Origin: a virus
Length of the DNA stretch: 23,035 nt
Reading direction: 5' to 3' (one strand)
IMG/VR virus record: IMGVR_UViG_3300005529_000101
Coordinates: 1 to 23,035 of that record
In this document: positions 1 through 6,548 of the stretch, piece after piece
How positions within the stretch are numbered: position 1 is the stretch's first letter
How the letters are laid out: each line of letters starts with the position of its first letter
Made by a program: the position numbers and the translations under genes
The notes under the pieces: model-generated
The model's database searches: none
What the model saw: the letters and a program-made list of their open reading frames with translations, nothing else
Told to the model about the DNA's origin: nothing

Positions 1-2
1 GC

Positions 3-593
3 GCCGTCTGGCGCGAGGTCTTCGCGCGCGTCAGCGCGTCGGATTACCTCGCTGGTCGCACGGACCGTCGCGCACCCGTGACGCTCGATTGGCTCATTGC
101 CGACGCGACGCACGCCGCGCAAGTGCTCGAAGGCCACTACGACAACCGTCGTCCACCAGCGCGCCGCGGGTTGACGATCGTCGCGCCGCCGGCGCCGAAG
201 CGGCCGCTCGACTTGCCGACGCACATCACGCGTGTGCTGCAACGCCTTCGGACATCCGTCGATCTGGCGGCTGGAAACGCGTCATTCCTGATCGAACTGG
301 AATACGTGCGCGTCCGGTTTCTCAACGCGGTGAATGCGGAGCCAGACAACCGCCCGCGGCTCTTGGCGCAGCTGGATACCGACATGCTCTGGTGCGCACG
401 CAAGGCGCTGAGCGCGCCGGAACGCTCCGCGCTCGAAGCCGCGGTCACCGATGAACTCGCCGCCTATCGCCAAAACATGCAGCCCGACGCGTACGCGAAG
501 GCGCGCGACGCCGCGATGGATCGCGTCGTTCGCGACAGGTTCAAGTTGCCGATCCTCATCTGGGACGAATCGCCGAAGGCGGTAGCGTCATGA
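3..593 (+). CDS. Replication-type phage protein, C-terminal part (5' end outside window)
   Basis: The frame is open from the left edge, so the GTG at 78 is not a convincing start. The codons before it (3-77) read SASDYLAGRTDRRAPV, and the frame continues TLDWLIADATHAAQVLEGHYDN. This matches the usual C-terminal signature of phage and plasmid replisome-organiser proteins: S-x-(F/Y)-L-x-G-R, then a D-W-L segment, then K/Q-V-L-E-G-x-Y. That region sits after an N-terminal winged-helix DNA-binding domain, which here would lie upstream of the window. The roughly 140 residues after the signature are not recognised; they look helical and carry no obvious motif. The stop overlaps the next start as ATGA (590-593). 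Inference: a role in replication initiation or helicase loading, consistent with the resolvase and clamp-like genes just downstream. The exact subfamily is uncertain. Confidence 0.6.
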   Translation, partial: AVWREVFARVSASDYLAGRTDRRAPVTLDWLIADATHAAQVLEGHYDNRRPPARRGLTIVAPPAPKRPLDLPTHITRVLQRLRTSVDLAAGNASFLIELEYVRVRFLNAVNAEPDNRPRLLAQLDTDMLWCARKALSAPERSALEAAVTDELAAYRQNMQPDAYAKARDAAMDRVVRDRFKLPILIWDESPKAVAS

Positions 594-898
594 CGGCGAC
601 GGCGGGCGGCGGCTTCTACGTGTGGGCGAACATCGCCTCGGCTGGCACATGCAAGTTCTGCAAGCTGCCGGTGATCTGGCGCACGACCACGCGTGGCAAA
701 TCGTTGCCGTTCAACGGCGTGGTCGCACCGCTCCACACGCAGGTCGATGACCGCGGTCGGAAGTTCGAACTGCTCTCGCGCGAAGACCTGCATCTCGCGA
801 CGTGCAAGAAACGCAAGCCACAATTCCAACCGGCACGCGGCACTACCGCGGACGTCCGGGGTTCGCACGACTGGAGGCGCAGTCGTGATCGTCATTGA
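590..898 (+). CDS. Small zinc-knuckle protein, function unknown
   Basis: This 102-residue protein has a CKFC pair near residue 20, then an I-W-R-T-T-x-G-K-S-L-P-F stretch, then H-L-A-T-C near residues 88-92. The spacing suggests one Cys2-His-Cys zinc site formed by the ends of a small beta-rich domain. Similar short proteins (CxxC, then W-x-T-x-x-G-K-x-x-P, then H-x-x-T-C) are common hypotheticals in phage early regions. The ATG at 590 overlaps the upstream stop (ATGA), which supports this start. The last 14 bases overlap the next gene. Function is unknown; a nucleic-acid or protein adaptor role is only a guess. Confidence 0.7.
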   Translation: MTATAGGGFYVWANIASAGTCKFCKLPVIWRTTTRGKSLPFNGVVAPLHTQVDDRGRKFELLSREDLHLATCKKRKPQFQPARGTTADVRGSHDWRRSRDRH

Positions 899-1190
899 CA
901 CGCCGGTCCGCACGCGCGTCCGCGGCAAAGAGATCTGGACCGCGCACCTGGTCAGCGACGCCTTCGGTGTCACCGGCTCGCGCGAACTCCTCGAGGCGGC
1001 GAAGCAGCTCCAGCTGCGACGGGAGTGGTTACGCGACGCCGACACCGCGTTCGAGCGGTTCACGCTGGTCGGTGAAGAGCGCATCGCGTTGGCGCGTGCC
1101 CTGCGCATTCCAGAAGTCAGCGCGGCCGTCGTCCTCCGCATCTGCACCGACAAATTCCTACGGACGCTCGAACAGGCGGTGTCCGCATGA
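885..1190 (+). CDS. DUF4031-like small protein
   Basis: The frame is open further upstream (an ATG exists at 693), but the recognisable protein begins at the GTG at 885, which has GGAG about 10 nt upstream (872-876). The upstream part would lie wholly inside the previous gene. From 885 the product is 101 residues. Its core reads I-W-T-A-H-L-V-S-D, then E-L-L-E-A-A-K-Q-L-Q-L-R-R-E-W-L, then R-I-A-L-A-R-A-L-R-I-P. This resembles the DUF4031 pattern: W-x-H-L-x-x-D, then an L-x-x-x-A-x-x-L-G-L-x-R-x-W segment, then a K/R-x-x-A-x-x-x-G-A ending. DUF4031 proteins are small, uncharacterised and frequent in phages and actinobacteria. It overlaps its upstream neighbour by 14 bp and ends in ATGA with the next gene. 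Confidence 0.65.
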   Translation: MIVIDTPVRTRVRGKEIWTAHLVSDAFGVTGSRELLEAAKQLQLRREWLRDADTAFERFTLVGEERIALARALRIPEVSAAVVLRICTDKFLRTLEQAVSA

Positions 1191-2014
1191 GACGGCCACC
1201 GGTCGCACAGCCGATGCGCGTCGCCGAGATCGCGACGGTGACGTCCTCCGGCATCACGATCCGCATCCAGCGGCAGCTGCTGTCGCCGAACGCGTATCTC
1301 GGTCGGCACTGGCGCGAGAAGAACCGCGAACGCAAGCGGTGGCAGGCGCACATCGTCAACGCCATCGCATCGAGCTGCGCGTCGTCCGTCGTCCGCGAAC
1401 TCGTCTCGAACGAGGTCTTACCTGGTGGACAGGGGCACTGCGATCAGGTCCGCCGTGTCGCGGTGACGCGGTTCGCTCCGCACGTCCGCCGCTTCATCAA
1501 AGACGACGACAACCTGCGCTTTTCAGTGAAGCCGATCCTCGACGCGCTGAAGCACGTCGGATTGATTCAACATGCGCGCCGCAGCGTTCCGGCAGTCGCC
1601 GGGATCCGGCCAGCTCGCCGCCGTGCGTCGTCTGCCGCGCAAGCAGCGCCAGCGGCGACAACTCAGACCGAGCCGTCGCCGGCGCGTGATTACCGCGCCA
1701 CCGTTCGCGACCGTCGCAGCGAAGACACCGACGCCAGTCATCGCCGGCCGAAAGGCGGTCGCGCGATGAACTGGTTTCAGCAACAGCGGCAGGACTGGAT
1801 CGAAGAGATGTTGCTGGTCTACGGCTTCATCCGTCGCAGCCATCTGATGCGCAAGTTTGGCATCTCGAAGCCGCAAGCCTCGACCGATCTCGACGAGTTC
1901 AACAGGATGAACCCCGGTGCGATGCGCTACGACATGACGACGAAGGCCTACGTGCGAACGGAACGCACGCACCACACGACAGTCACGACATCGGAGAAGT
2001 CACCCACATGCTGA
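1187..2014 (+). CDS. RusA-like Holliday-junction resolvase N-terminus, in frame with a C-terminal HTH protein
   Basis: Residues about 28-126 look like the RusA fold: L-S-P-N-A-Y-x-G-R-H-W near residues 32-42, then I-K-D-D-D-N-L-R-F-S-V-K-P-I-L-D-A-L-K-H-V-G-L-I. The D-D-D-N-L and L-D-A-L motifs fit the metal-binding segment of RusA enzymes, which cut Holliday junctions during replication or packaging. In the family the next residues after G-L-I normally include a further acidic pair. Here the frame continues Q-H-A-R-R, so that aspartate is missing. About 60 Arg/Ala/Pro-rich residues of no clear fold follow, and then, still in frame, a small HTH protein (residue 194 on) that is usually separate. 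The single ORF may therefore be a fusion, a gene with an indel near 1560, or two genes sharing a frame by chance. Start ATG 1187 overlaps the upstream stop (ATGA). Confidence 0.55.
   Translation: MRRPPVAQPMRVAEIATVTSSGITIRIQRQLLSPNAYLGRHWREKNRERKRWQAHIVNAIASSCASSVVRELVSNEVLPGGQGHCDQVRRVAVTRFAPHVRRFIKDDDNLRFSVKPILDALKHVGLIQHARRSVPAVAGIRPARRRASSAAQAAPAATTQTEPSPARDYRATVRDRRSEDTDASHRRPKGGRAMNWFQQQRQDWIEEMLLVYGFIRRSHLMRKFGISKPQASTDLDEFNRMNPGAMRYDMTTKAYVRTERTHHTTVTTSEKSPTC
1572..1769 (+). CDS. Possible small basic protein overlapping the resolvase tail
   Basis: A 65-codon frame begins with ATG just after the last recognisable RusA residues. It encodes a very basic protein (many Arg, no clear domain). 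Two things favour it over the resolvase frame here. Its GC-rich third positions resemble real genes, and its stop overlaps the HTH start at 1766 as ATGA, the junction seen throughout this operon. Against it, there is no recognisable motif, no good ribosome-binding site was seen, and all three forward frames are open through much of this stretch. I regard it as an alternative reading, not an established gene. Confidence 0.25.
   Translation: MRAAAFRQSPGSGQLAAVRRLPRKQRQRRQLRPSRRRRVITAPPFATVAAKTPTPVIAGRKAVAR
1766..2014 (+). CDS. Small HTH (DeoR-like) protein, probable separate start inside the long ORF
   Basis: From ATG 1766 the product is 82 residues. It begins M-N-W-F-Q-Q-Q-R-Q-D-W-I and contains Y-G-F-I-R-R-S-H-L-M-R-K-F-G-I-S and K-P-Q-A-S-T-D-L-D-E-F, followed by N-P-G-A-M-R-Y-D. 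This is a compact winged-helix pattern like the N-terminal domain of DeoR or WYL regulators, and stand-alone proteins of this size and layout are common in phages. An AAAGG lies about 10 nt upstream of the ATG, and the ATG overlaps the stop of the frame at 1572-1769, both of which favour independent translation. It shares its frame with the resolvase ORF, so a fused product is also possible. Probable role: a small DNA-binding regulator or accessory factor. Confidence 0.5.
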   Translation: MNWFQQQRQDWIEEMLLVYGFIRRSHLMRKFGISKPQASTDLDEFNRMNPGAMRYDMTTKAYVRTERTHHTTVTTSEKSPTC

Positions 2015-2901
2015 TTCAGCGTATCGGACTGGAAATCGCGCGCGCGGCTGGCACCGACCCGAAGGCTGACGATCGCTTCAAATCGGTCTACATCGACGAG
2101 GACGGGCGGGTCACCGCGACGGACGGCCATCTGTGGCTGCGCATGGACGCGCTGACGCGCGAGCCGGATTTGTTCGTCACCGACCGCCTCGCCGACCTGC
2201 AGCCGATGCGCGCCGAGATGGCGATCCTGCCGTCAGACGTCGTTCAGGACTTCGTCAGCGCGTGCAAGCAGGCTGATGCCGAACAGATCGTGCTCTGCAA
2301 GGACGACGAGGGCAAAGCGACGCTCGCCACGATCGACGGGCATGCGACGCGCACCTTCCTCGTCAACCCGCGCGAACACGCGCTGATCGATTTCGACAAG
2401 GTCAGCCGCCACGACGGGCAACCGGCGGTGCGCGTCTGCCTGTCGATCGACGTGCTGCGCAAGCTGCTCTCGACGCTGAAGGCGTGTGGCGCGCGCACCG
2501 TCACGATGAAGATTTGGGATCCGGCCAGCGTCATCAACATCGAGACGAAGTCCTACGACGCCGACTGCTTCGCCAACGCGATCGTCGGCGGCATCATGCC
2601 GATGCGCGAGCCGGACACCGACACGACACCGCAACAGCCGTCGAAGCTGCCGTCCACCGCCGACACACCGGAACCACCTCCAGGCCCGCTCGAATCGATG
2701 ATGACCGACGCCGAGCCGAAGGCAGACGTCACCATCAAGAACATGGCGACCGGCGAAATGGTCTTCAGCGGCACGTCGGATGAATTGACCGAACTCGCGC
2801 ATCGGGCGCGGCAGAAGGATCGGGCGAAGGCGCGGACGCGGAAGACGGTCAAGCCATCTAAGCAGCGGCCGGCGCAGCGACGCAAGGGCGGCCGGAAGTG
2901 A
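2008..2901 (+). CDS. DNA polymerase sliding-clamp-like (DnaN-like) protein with basic C-terminal tail
   Basis: The product is 297 residues. Near residues 27-45 it has V-Y-I-D-E-D-G-R-V-T-A-T-D-G-H-L-W-L, like the bacterial beta clamp signature in which a beta strand leads to A-T-D-G-H-R-L. Later it has D-V-L-R-K-L-L-S-T-L near residues 149-158 and I-M-P-M-R near residues 196-200; the bacterial clamp ends in a similar M-P-M-R strand. The core is thus about 200 residues, clearly shorter than the roughly 365-residue bacterial clamp. About 95 extra residues follow: a Pro/Thr/Asp-rich linker and a Lys/Arg-rich end likely to touch DNA. Start ATG 2008 overlaps the upstream stop by 7 nt. Inference: a phage clamp for its own or the host polymerase. 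The match is by motif only. Confidence 0.55.
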   Translation: MLIQRIGLEIARAAGTDPKADDRFKSVYIDEDGRVTATDGHLWLRMDALTREPDLFVTDRLADLQPMRAEMAILPSDVVQDFVSACKQADAEQIVLCKDDEGKATLATIDGHATRTFLVNPREHALIDFDKVSRHDGQPAVRVCLSIDVLRKLLSTLKACGARTVTMKIWDPASVINIETKSYDADCFANAIVGGIMPMREPDTDTTPQQPSKLPSTADTPEPPPGPLESMMTDAEPKADVTIKNMATGEMVFSGTSDELTELAHRARQKDRAKARTRKTVKPSKQRPAQRRKGGRK

Positions 2902-3473
2902 ACACGGACCTGATCCAGAACCGCGAATGGATCTTCACGTTCAGCGGAAAACCGTTCTGGCCGTTGAATCCGCTGCCGCAAGACGTGCGCATCGAAGACA
3001 TCGCGCACGCGCTGTCGATGCTCTGCCGCTACGCGGGTCACGTACGGGAGTTCTTCTCCGTCGCGCAGCACTGCGTGTTGGTCAGCTACATCTGCGGCGA
3101 CGAGCATGCGATGTGGGGCCTGCTCCACGACGCGAGCGAAGCCTACCTCTGCGACATCACGAAGCCGGTAAAGCACCTGACCGATCTCGCCGGCTACCGA
3201 GAGATCGAGCGGGCGGTCCAGATGGCCGTCTGTATCCAGTTCGGTCTCGATCTCGACGAGCCGCCACTGGTGAAGGCCGCTGACCAGATGGTCGCGCGCA
3301 CCGAACAGCGCGACCTGATCAACATGCCGGACGGTTGGTCGGTCGGCGACAAGCCGGTCCTGCCGTTCCCCATCGTGCCGATGAAGCCGCGGCAAGCCGA
3401 GCGCGCGTTTCTCGAGCGGTTCCGTGAACTGACCGTCAAGCCGCAGCCGGTGACGGGAGACACCACGCGATGA
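2898..3473 (+). CDS. HD-domain phosphohydrolase (YfbR-like)
   Basis: The 191-residue product carries the HD metal-site pattern: I-A-H-A-L-S with His37, F-S-V-A-Q-H with His58, L-L-H-D-A-S-E-A-Y with His77-Asp78 and Glu81, then D-I-T-K-P-V-K. The opening W-I-F-T-F-S-G-K-P-F-W-P-L-N-P is typical of the phage and bacterial HD proteins related to the 5'-deoxynucleotidase YfbR. Such enzymes remove phosphate from deoxynucleoside monophosphates, so a nucleotide-pool role is likely, and the position among replication and modification genes fits that. The start is the GTG at 2898 overlapping the previous stop (GTGA). It appears complete; the substrate is not visible from sequence. Confidence 0.85.
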   Translation: MNTDLIQNREWIFTFSGKPFWPLNPLPQDVRIEDIAHALSMLCRYAGHVREFFSVAQHCVLVSYICGDEHAMWGLLHDASEAYLCDITKPVKHLTDLAGYREIERAVQMAVCIQFGLDLDEPPLVKAADQMVARTEQRDLINMPDGWSVGDKPVLPFPIVPMKPRQAERAFLERFRELTVKPQPVTGDTTR

Positions 3474-3817
3474 TCGTGGACGCCACCGACGCGGCCGGAC
3501 GCCGGTATCAGCGCGTGGATCCGAAGGCGGACTTCACGCCAGCCGTGCGCGGATTGCACGAAGCGCACGCACAGCGGTGCGTAGATTGCTCGCGGGTGAT
3601 CGGGCCGACCGAAGTCTTCTATTGGCGCAATAACGCTTCTGACGGTTCGCAGCGCGGCGTAGAAGGGCTGCTCGCGACCCTCACCGCCGACACCGTCTGC
3701 ACGGGCTGCACCGAGCCACAGATCGCCACCATGCTGGCACCGAGGCCGCACGACCAGAAGAACACGACCGCCGTCGCGCTGAAGAACGCCATCCAGACGG
3801 CGAGGGCGAAGCGATGA
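3470..3817 (+). CDS. Small zinc-ribbon protein, function unknown
   Basis: This 115-residue protein has two cysteine pairs: C-V-D-C near residue 37 and C-T-G-C near residue 76, about 40 residues apart with W-R-N-N between them. That spacing fits one zinc ribbon with a long insertion. The C-terminus is a Lys/Arg/Ala-rich helix. The ATG at 3470 overlaps the upstream stop (ATGA), and the gene ends in ATGA with the next. I do not recognise a family. Confidence 0.65.
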   Translation: MIVDATDAAGRRYQRVDPKADFTPAVRGLHEAHAQRCVDCSRVIGPTEVFYWRNNASDGSQRGVEGLLATLTADTVCTGCTEPQIATMLAPRPHDQKNTTAVALKNAIQTARAKR

Positions 3818-4020
3818 GTGTGGCACGTGGAACTTCACGTGGAACTGAGAAGCGCTGTTCGGGCTGCGGCGGTGACCGTGATCGTCTAGGACAGGCCTAC
3901 TGCAAAAAGTGCCATCGGGCCTACATGCAGCGCTGGCGGGAAAACCACGATGAATCGATCACCGCGCTGAAATCGCAAATCAAGGAACTGCGGTCGCAGC
4001 TGGAGGCGCGCGCGTCGTGA
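3814..4020 (+). CDS. Small zinc-finger protein with coiled-coil tail
   Basis: The 68-residue product has C-S-G-C near residue 15 and C-K-K-C near residue 30, followed by H-R-A-Y-M-Q-R-W-R. This treble-clef-like pattern recurs in short phage proteins and in zinc fingers next to HNH nucleases. There is no HNH motif here. The last 25 residues (I-T-A-L-K-S-Q-I-K-E-L-R-S-Q-L) form a likely coiled coil, suggesting a dimer. Both ends use 4-nt overlaps (ATGA before, GTGA after). Function is unknown; nucleic-acid binding is plausible. Confidence 0.65.
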   Translation: MSVARGTSRGTEKRCSGCGGDRDRLGQAYCKKCHRAYMQRWRENHDESITALKSQIKELRSQLEARAS

Positions 4021-4328
4021 GCGGGACGAATCCAGCCATCGAAGTTCGCCACGCGCAGCTCGAAGGCGGCAAGACCGAGTTCGATGAAATCGTCGTCGCG
4101 TCGCATGGTCCGATCGAATCCGTCCATCTCGAAAAGATGGGCGCGAATCAGTTCTGCCTGATTATCGAAACACGGCGTGAACGAGCGTGTTTCTTCATCG
4201 GCGCGAAGCGGGCGCCGGTCGACGCATGGGAATCGTGGCGCGAAGCGAAGAACAACCGGTCTGACGGGCAAAAGCAGCGCTGGGCGCGCACGCCGCCGGA
4301 ACAGCGACGACGTCGGAGGCGGCGATGA
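4017..4328 (+). CDS. Hypothetical phage protein with Arg-rich C-terminus
   Basis: The product is 103 residues from a GTG start that overlaps the previous stop (GTGA). The middle reads V-H-L-E-K-M-G-A-N-Q-F-C-L-I-I-E and then A-C-F-F-I-G-A-K-R, an alternating strand pattern typical of a small beta domain. The end is a run of arginines (R-R-R-R-R-R-R) that probably binds nucleic acid, although the last codons overlap the next gene and may simply reflect that constraint. I do not recognise a named family. Confidence 0.6.
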   Translation: MSGTNPAIEVRHAQLEGGKTEFDEIVVASHGPIESVHLEKMGANQFCLIIETRRERACFFIGAKRAPVDAWESWREAKNNRSDGQKQRWARTPPEQRRRRRRR

Positions 4329-4834
4329 AAGCGATCAGCCTGTGGCAACCGTGGGCGTCGCTGATGGCGATCGGTGCGAAGGTGATCGAGACGCGCAGCT
4401 GGTGTCCGCCGGCGGAATTGAACGGACACGATCTGGCGATTCACGCCGCGCTGCACTTCACCCGCGAAGAGCAAGACCTGTGCTTCGAAGAACCCTTTCG
4501 CACGGTGCTGACCGAGGCGGGTCTCATCGAGCCGAAGCGCCACACGCTGCCGCCGACGCAGTTCAAGCTGCCGCTCGGCGCGATCGTGTGCGTCGTGCGG
4601 TTCGACCGTGCCATGCCGACCGAGTACATCACCAAACAAACGGACGGGCCGTTCTATCTCTCCGGTCGCGAAGAAGCGTTCGGTAACTACGGACCGCAGC
4701 GCTTCGGCCTGAAAACATCGAACCTGCGTCGGCTGCTCGAGCCGGTGCCGTGTCGAGGCTTCCAGAAGATCTGGAACCTGGATGACGACGTCGCGCAGCA
4801 GGTGCTGTCGCAACTCGCGGCGGTGTCGCGGTGA
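4325..4834 (+). CDS. ASCH-domain protein
   Basis: The 169-residue product begins M-K-A-I-S-L-W-Q-P-W-A-S-L-M and continues G-A-K-V-I-E-T-R-S-W, the standard ASCH (PUA-like) opening with G-x-K-x-x-E-x-R. Later it has L-A-I-H-A-A-L-H-F and P-L-G-A-I-V-C-V-V-R-F, the strands of the barrel, and ends P-C-R-G-F-Q-K-I-W. ASCH domains bind RNA or modified nucleosides, and some have amidohydrolase or ribonuclease activity. Stand-alone versions of this length are frequent in phages. It lies directly before the repeat protein and the adenine methyltransferase, which hints at nucleic-acid modification, but that is inference. Start ATG 4325 overlaps the upstream stop. Confidence 0.85.
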   Translation: MKAISLWQPWASLMAIGAKVIETRSWCPPAELNGHDLAIHAALHFTREEQDLCFEEPFRTVLTEAGLIEPKRHTLPPTQFKLPLGAIVCVVRFDRAMPTEYITKQTDGPFYLSGREEAFGNYGPQRFGLKTSNLRRLLEPVPCRGFQKIWNLDDDVAQQVLSQLAAVSR

Positions 4835-5025
4835 CCATCGAAACGCTGCCGATGGCCGACGCGATGACGCGCGCCTGCGACGTGCTGAAGGATCTCAAGC
4901 TCCAGCCGACTGAAGACCGCGTCCTGATCGTCGGTCGCGCGCTGAAGCGCATGCACGACGCCGGTCGGCAGTCCATGTATCGCACCGTCGCAAAGAAGCT
5001 CGATCTGAAGGTGGCGGGCGACTGA
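4831..5025 (+). CDS. Small helical hypothetical protein
   Basis: The product is 64 residues from a GTG start that overlaps the ASCH gene's stop (GTGA). It looks all-helical: an N-terminal helix around A-M-T-R-A-C-D-V-L-K-D-L and a second around R-A-L-K-R-M-H-D-A, with a basic C-terminus. No motif is recognised. Its stop overlaps the next ATG in TGATG. The tight overlaps on both sides are the main evidence that it is translated. Confidence 0.55.
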   Translation: MTIETLPMADAMTRACDVLKDLKLQPTEDRVLIVGRALKRMHDAGRQSMYRTVAKKLDLKVAGD

Positions 5026-6548
5026 TGGCCATGACGCTGCGCGAGCGTGTTGACGCGTTCAAGGCCGCGTTTCCGAAACGCGACGCATCGTGGCCGTGGG
5101 TCGTGCGCGAGCAGGGACGAGACGTTCTCTACGCCGTCTGGGTCATCGGCAACGACTACCGCAATCGAACGGCGCTGTACGGCGCCTATCCGCCCGGATT
5201 CCTCGAGCGAGTCATTGCGCTGTTCGGCGATGCCGGCGAAGCCGTGCTGCACGCGTTCAGCGGGTCGCTGCCGCCGGGACCGTACAGCCGCGTCGATCTC
5301 GTCGATCGCTGCAAAGTGCCGGACCTGCATTTTCGGCTCGAGCCGGACACAGAGTGGTATCGGACCGCGCTCGGCGTGCAGCGGTGGACCGACACCGCGA
5401 ACACGATCACGAGCCGATCGGGACCAACGAACGGCACGCATGCCGTCGCCGACCCGCGCAGCGGCTACACCGGTGAGTATCAGCAGATCGGCGTCCGTCG
5501 CTGGGAAGAACCAACCGGCGTCGTCAGTGGCCAGATGCAAGTCGGTGGCGGTCCGCATGCGGTGGCTGACCCTCGATACGAAGCGTTCGGCGAGCACTAC
5601 GGCAAGATGCGCGTTGAGCGGTTCGACGAACCGGCGCATGTCGTCACCGGCAGCGATCGCGTCGGATCTGGCGCGCTGTCGATCGCTGATCCTCGGCCGC
5701 AGCTCGACGCCGATCGCGGCGCTCTCGGTGTCATCAAGTTCGACGAGACGGCTGGCACCATCATCGGCGTGCGCGCGCCAGGTCAGGGGAAGTACTCGGT
5801 AGCCGATCCACGGCTATCAGACAAGCCTCGGTTCAGCAGCGTCTACCGGATTGTGCCGTGGGACGAGACCGGAAAGGCCATCACTGGTAACGGCGGACCT
5901 GCGATGGGTGTCGCAGTTGCCGATCCTCGCACTAGCTTCGGTCCAGCGACGCACAACAACATCCTGCATGTCACGCCGTTCAATGGATCGTCCAAAACGA
6001 TCAGCTGCGGTGATCATCCTTCTGGAGGCGCGCTCTGTGTTGCCGATCCTCGGCCGCTGTACGCGCGCGACGGAAAGGACGTCTACAAGACGAGCGGCGA
6101 ATATGGCGTCGTGCCGTTCGACGCGTCGAGCGGCGCCGTCACCGCGCACGCGGGACACGATAACGGCCGCTGGTCAGTCGCCGATCCGCGCGAGTGCGTA
6201 GGGCAGGCCTTTAGTCCTGCGCTGCCGAAAGCCAACGATCGTCTCGTCGCGGTCATTCGCGCGCTCGACGGCACGTATCACCGACCGTTCACCACGTTGG
6301 AGCTCGCCGCGCTGCAAAGCCTCGTCGACGCGGACGAAATCCTCGAGCTATACGGTTCGTCAGATTCCGCGTGGCGCGAACGCATCGGCAACGCCGTGCC
6401 GCCAGACGCCGCGGAAGCGATTGCGTCCGTCATGGCGCAGACGCTCTTGCTCGCGTGGGCGGGTGAGACGTTCCAGCTGAGCGCGACGCCGGTCTGGGTG
6501 CGTCCGGTCGCGATCGCCATCAGCGTGAAATCCGAGGCGTTCGCGTGA
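5025..6548 (+). CDS. Methyltransferase-like protein with seven tandem about 40-residue ADPR repeats
   Basis: The 507-residue product has three parts. Residues 1-111 include L-Y-G-A-Y-P-P-G-F-L and A-V-L-H-A-F-S-G-S-L-P-P-G (residues 73-85), like the SAM-binding motif I region of phage DNA methyltransferases. Residues about 112-389 are seven diverged repeats. Each has an aromatic-acidic core such as P-W-D-E-T or R-F-D-E-P, a T/V-V/I-T-G turn, a glycine-rich stretch, and the ending A-D-P-R at residues 142-145, 181-184, 221-224, 260-263, 299-302, 340-343 and 386-389. Residues 405-465 (H-R-P-F-T-T-L-E-L-A-A-L-Q-S-L, then R-E-R-I-G-N-A-V-P-P) match motifs IX-X of C5-cytosine methyltransferases. 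No Pro-Cys catalytic motif, no E-N-V motif and no D/N-P-P-(Y/W) motif is present, so catalysis is doubtful. ATG 5025 overlaps the upstream stop; an in-frame ATG at 5031 is an alternative start. Confidence 0.8.
   Translation: MAMTLRERVDAFKAAFPKRDASWPWVVREQGRDVLYAVWVIGNDYRNRTALYGAYPPGFLERVIALFGDAGEAVLHAFSGSLPPGPYSRVDLVDRCKVPDLHFRLEPDTEWYRTALGVQRWTDTANTITSRSGPTNGTHAVADPRSGYTGEYQQIGVRRWEEPTGVVSGQMQVGGGPHAVADPRYEAFGEHYGKMRVERFDEPAHVVTGSDRVGSGALSIADPRPQLDADRGALGVIKFDETAGTIIGVRAPGQGKYSVADPRLSDKPRFSSVYRIVPWDETGKAITGNGGPAMGVAVADPRTSFGPATHNNILHVTPFNGSSKTISCGDHPSGGALCVADPRPLYARDGKDVYKTSGEYGVVPFDASSGAVTAHAGHDNGRWSVADPRECVGQAFSPALPKANDRLVAVIRALDGTYHRPFTTLELAALQSLVDADEILELYGSSDSAWRERIGNAVPPDAAEAIASVMAQTLLLAWAGETFQLSATPVWVRPVAIAISVKSEAFA

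Noticed and set aside
464-1351. 295-codon minus-strand frame at the left end
   Set aside because: Opposes several coupled + strand genes, is Arg/Ser/Ala-rich and matches no family; treated as a shadow.
895-1689. 264-codon + strand frame overlapping the DUF4031-like and resolvase genes
   Set aside because: Low-complexity Arg/Ser/Ala sequence in a third frame. Its end has a Cys pair (C-V-V-C), but no start or family supports it.
5358-6191. Possible DNA-level tandem repeat or CRISPR-like array
   Set aside because: The units are conserved as protein (ADPR endings) but diverged in DNA, lie inside an intact reading frame, and have no constant repeat with unique spacers.
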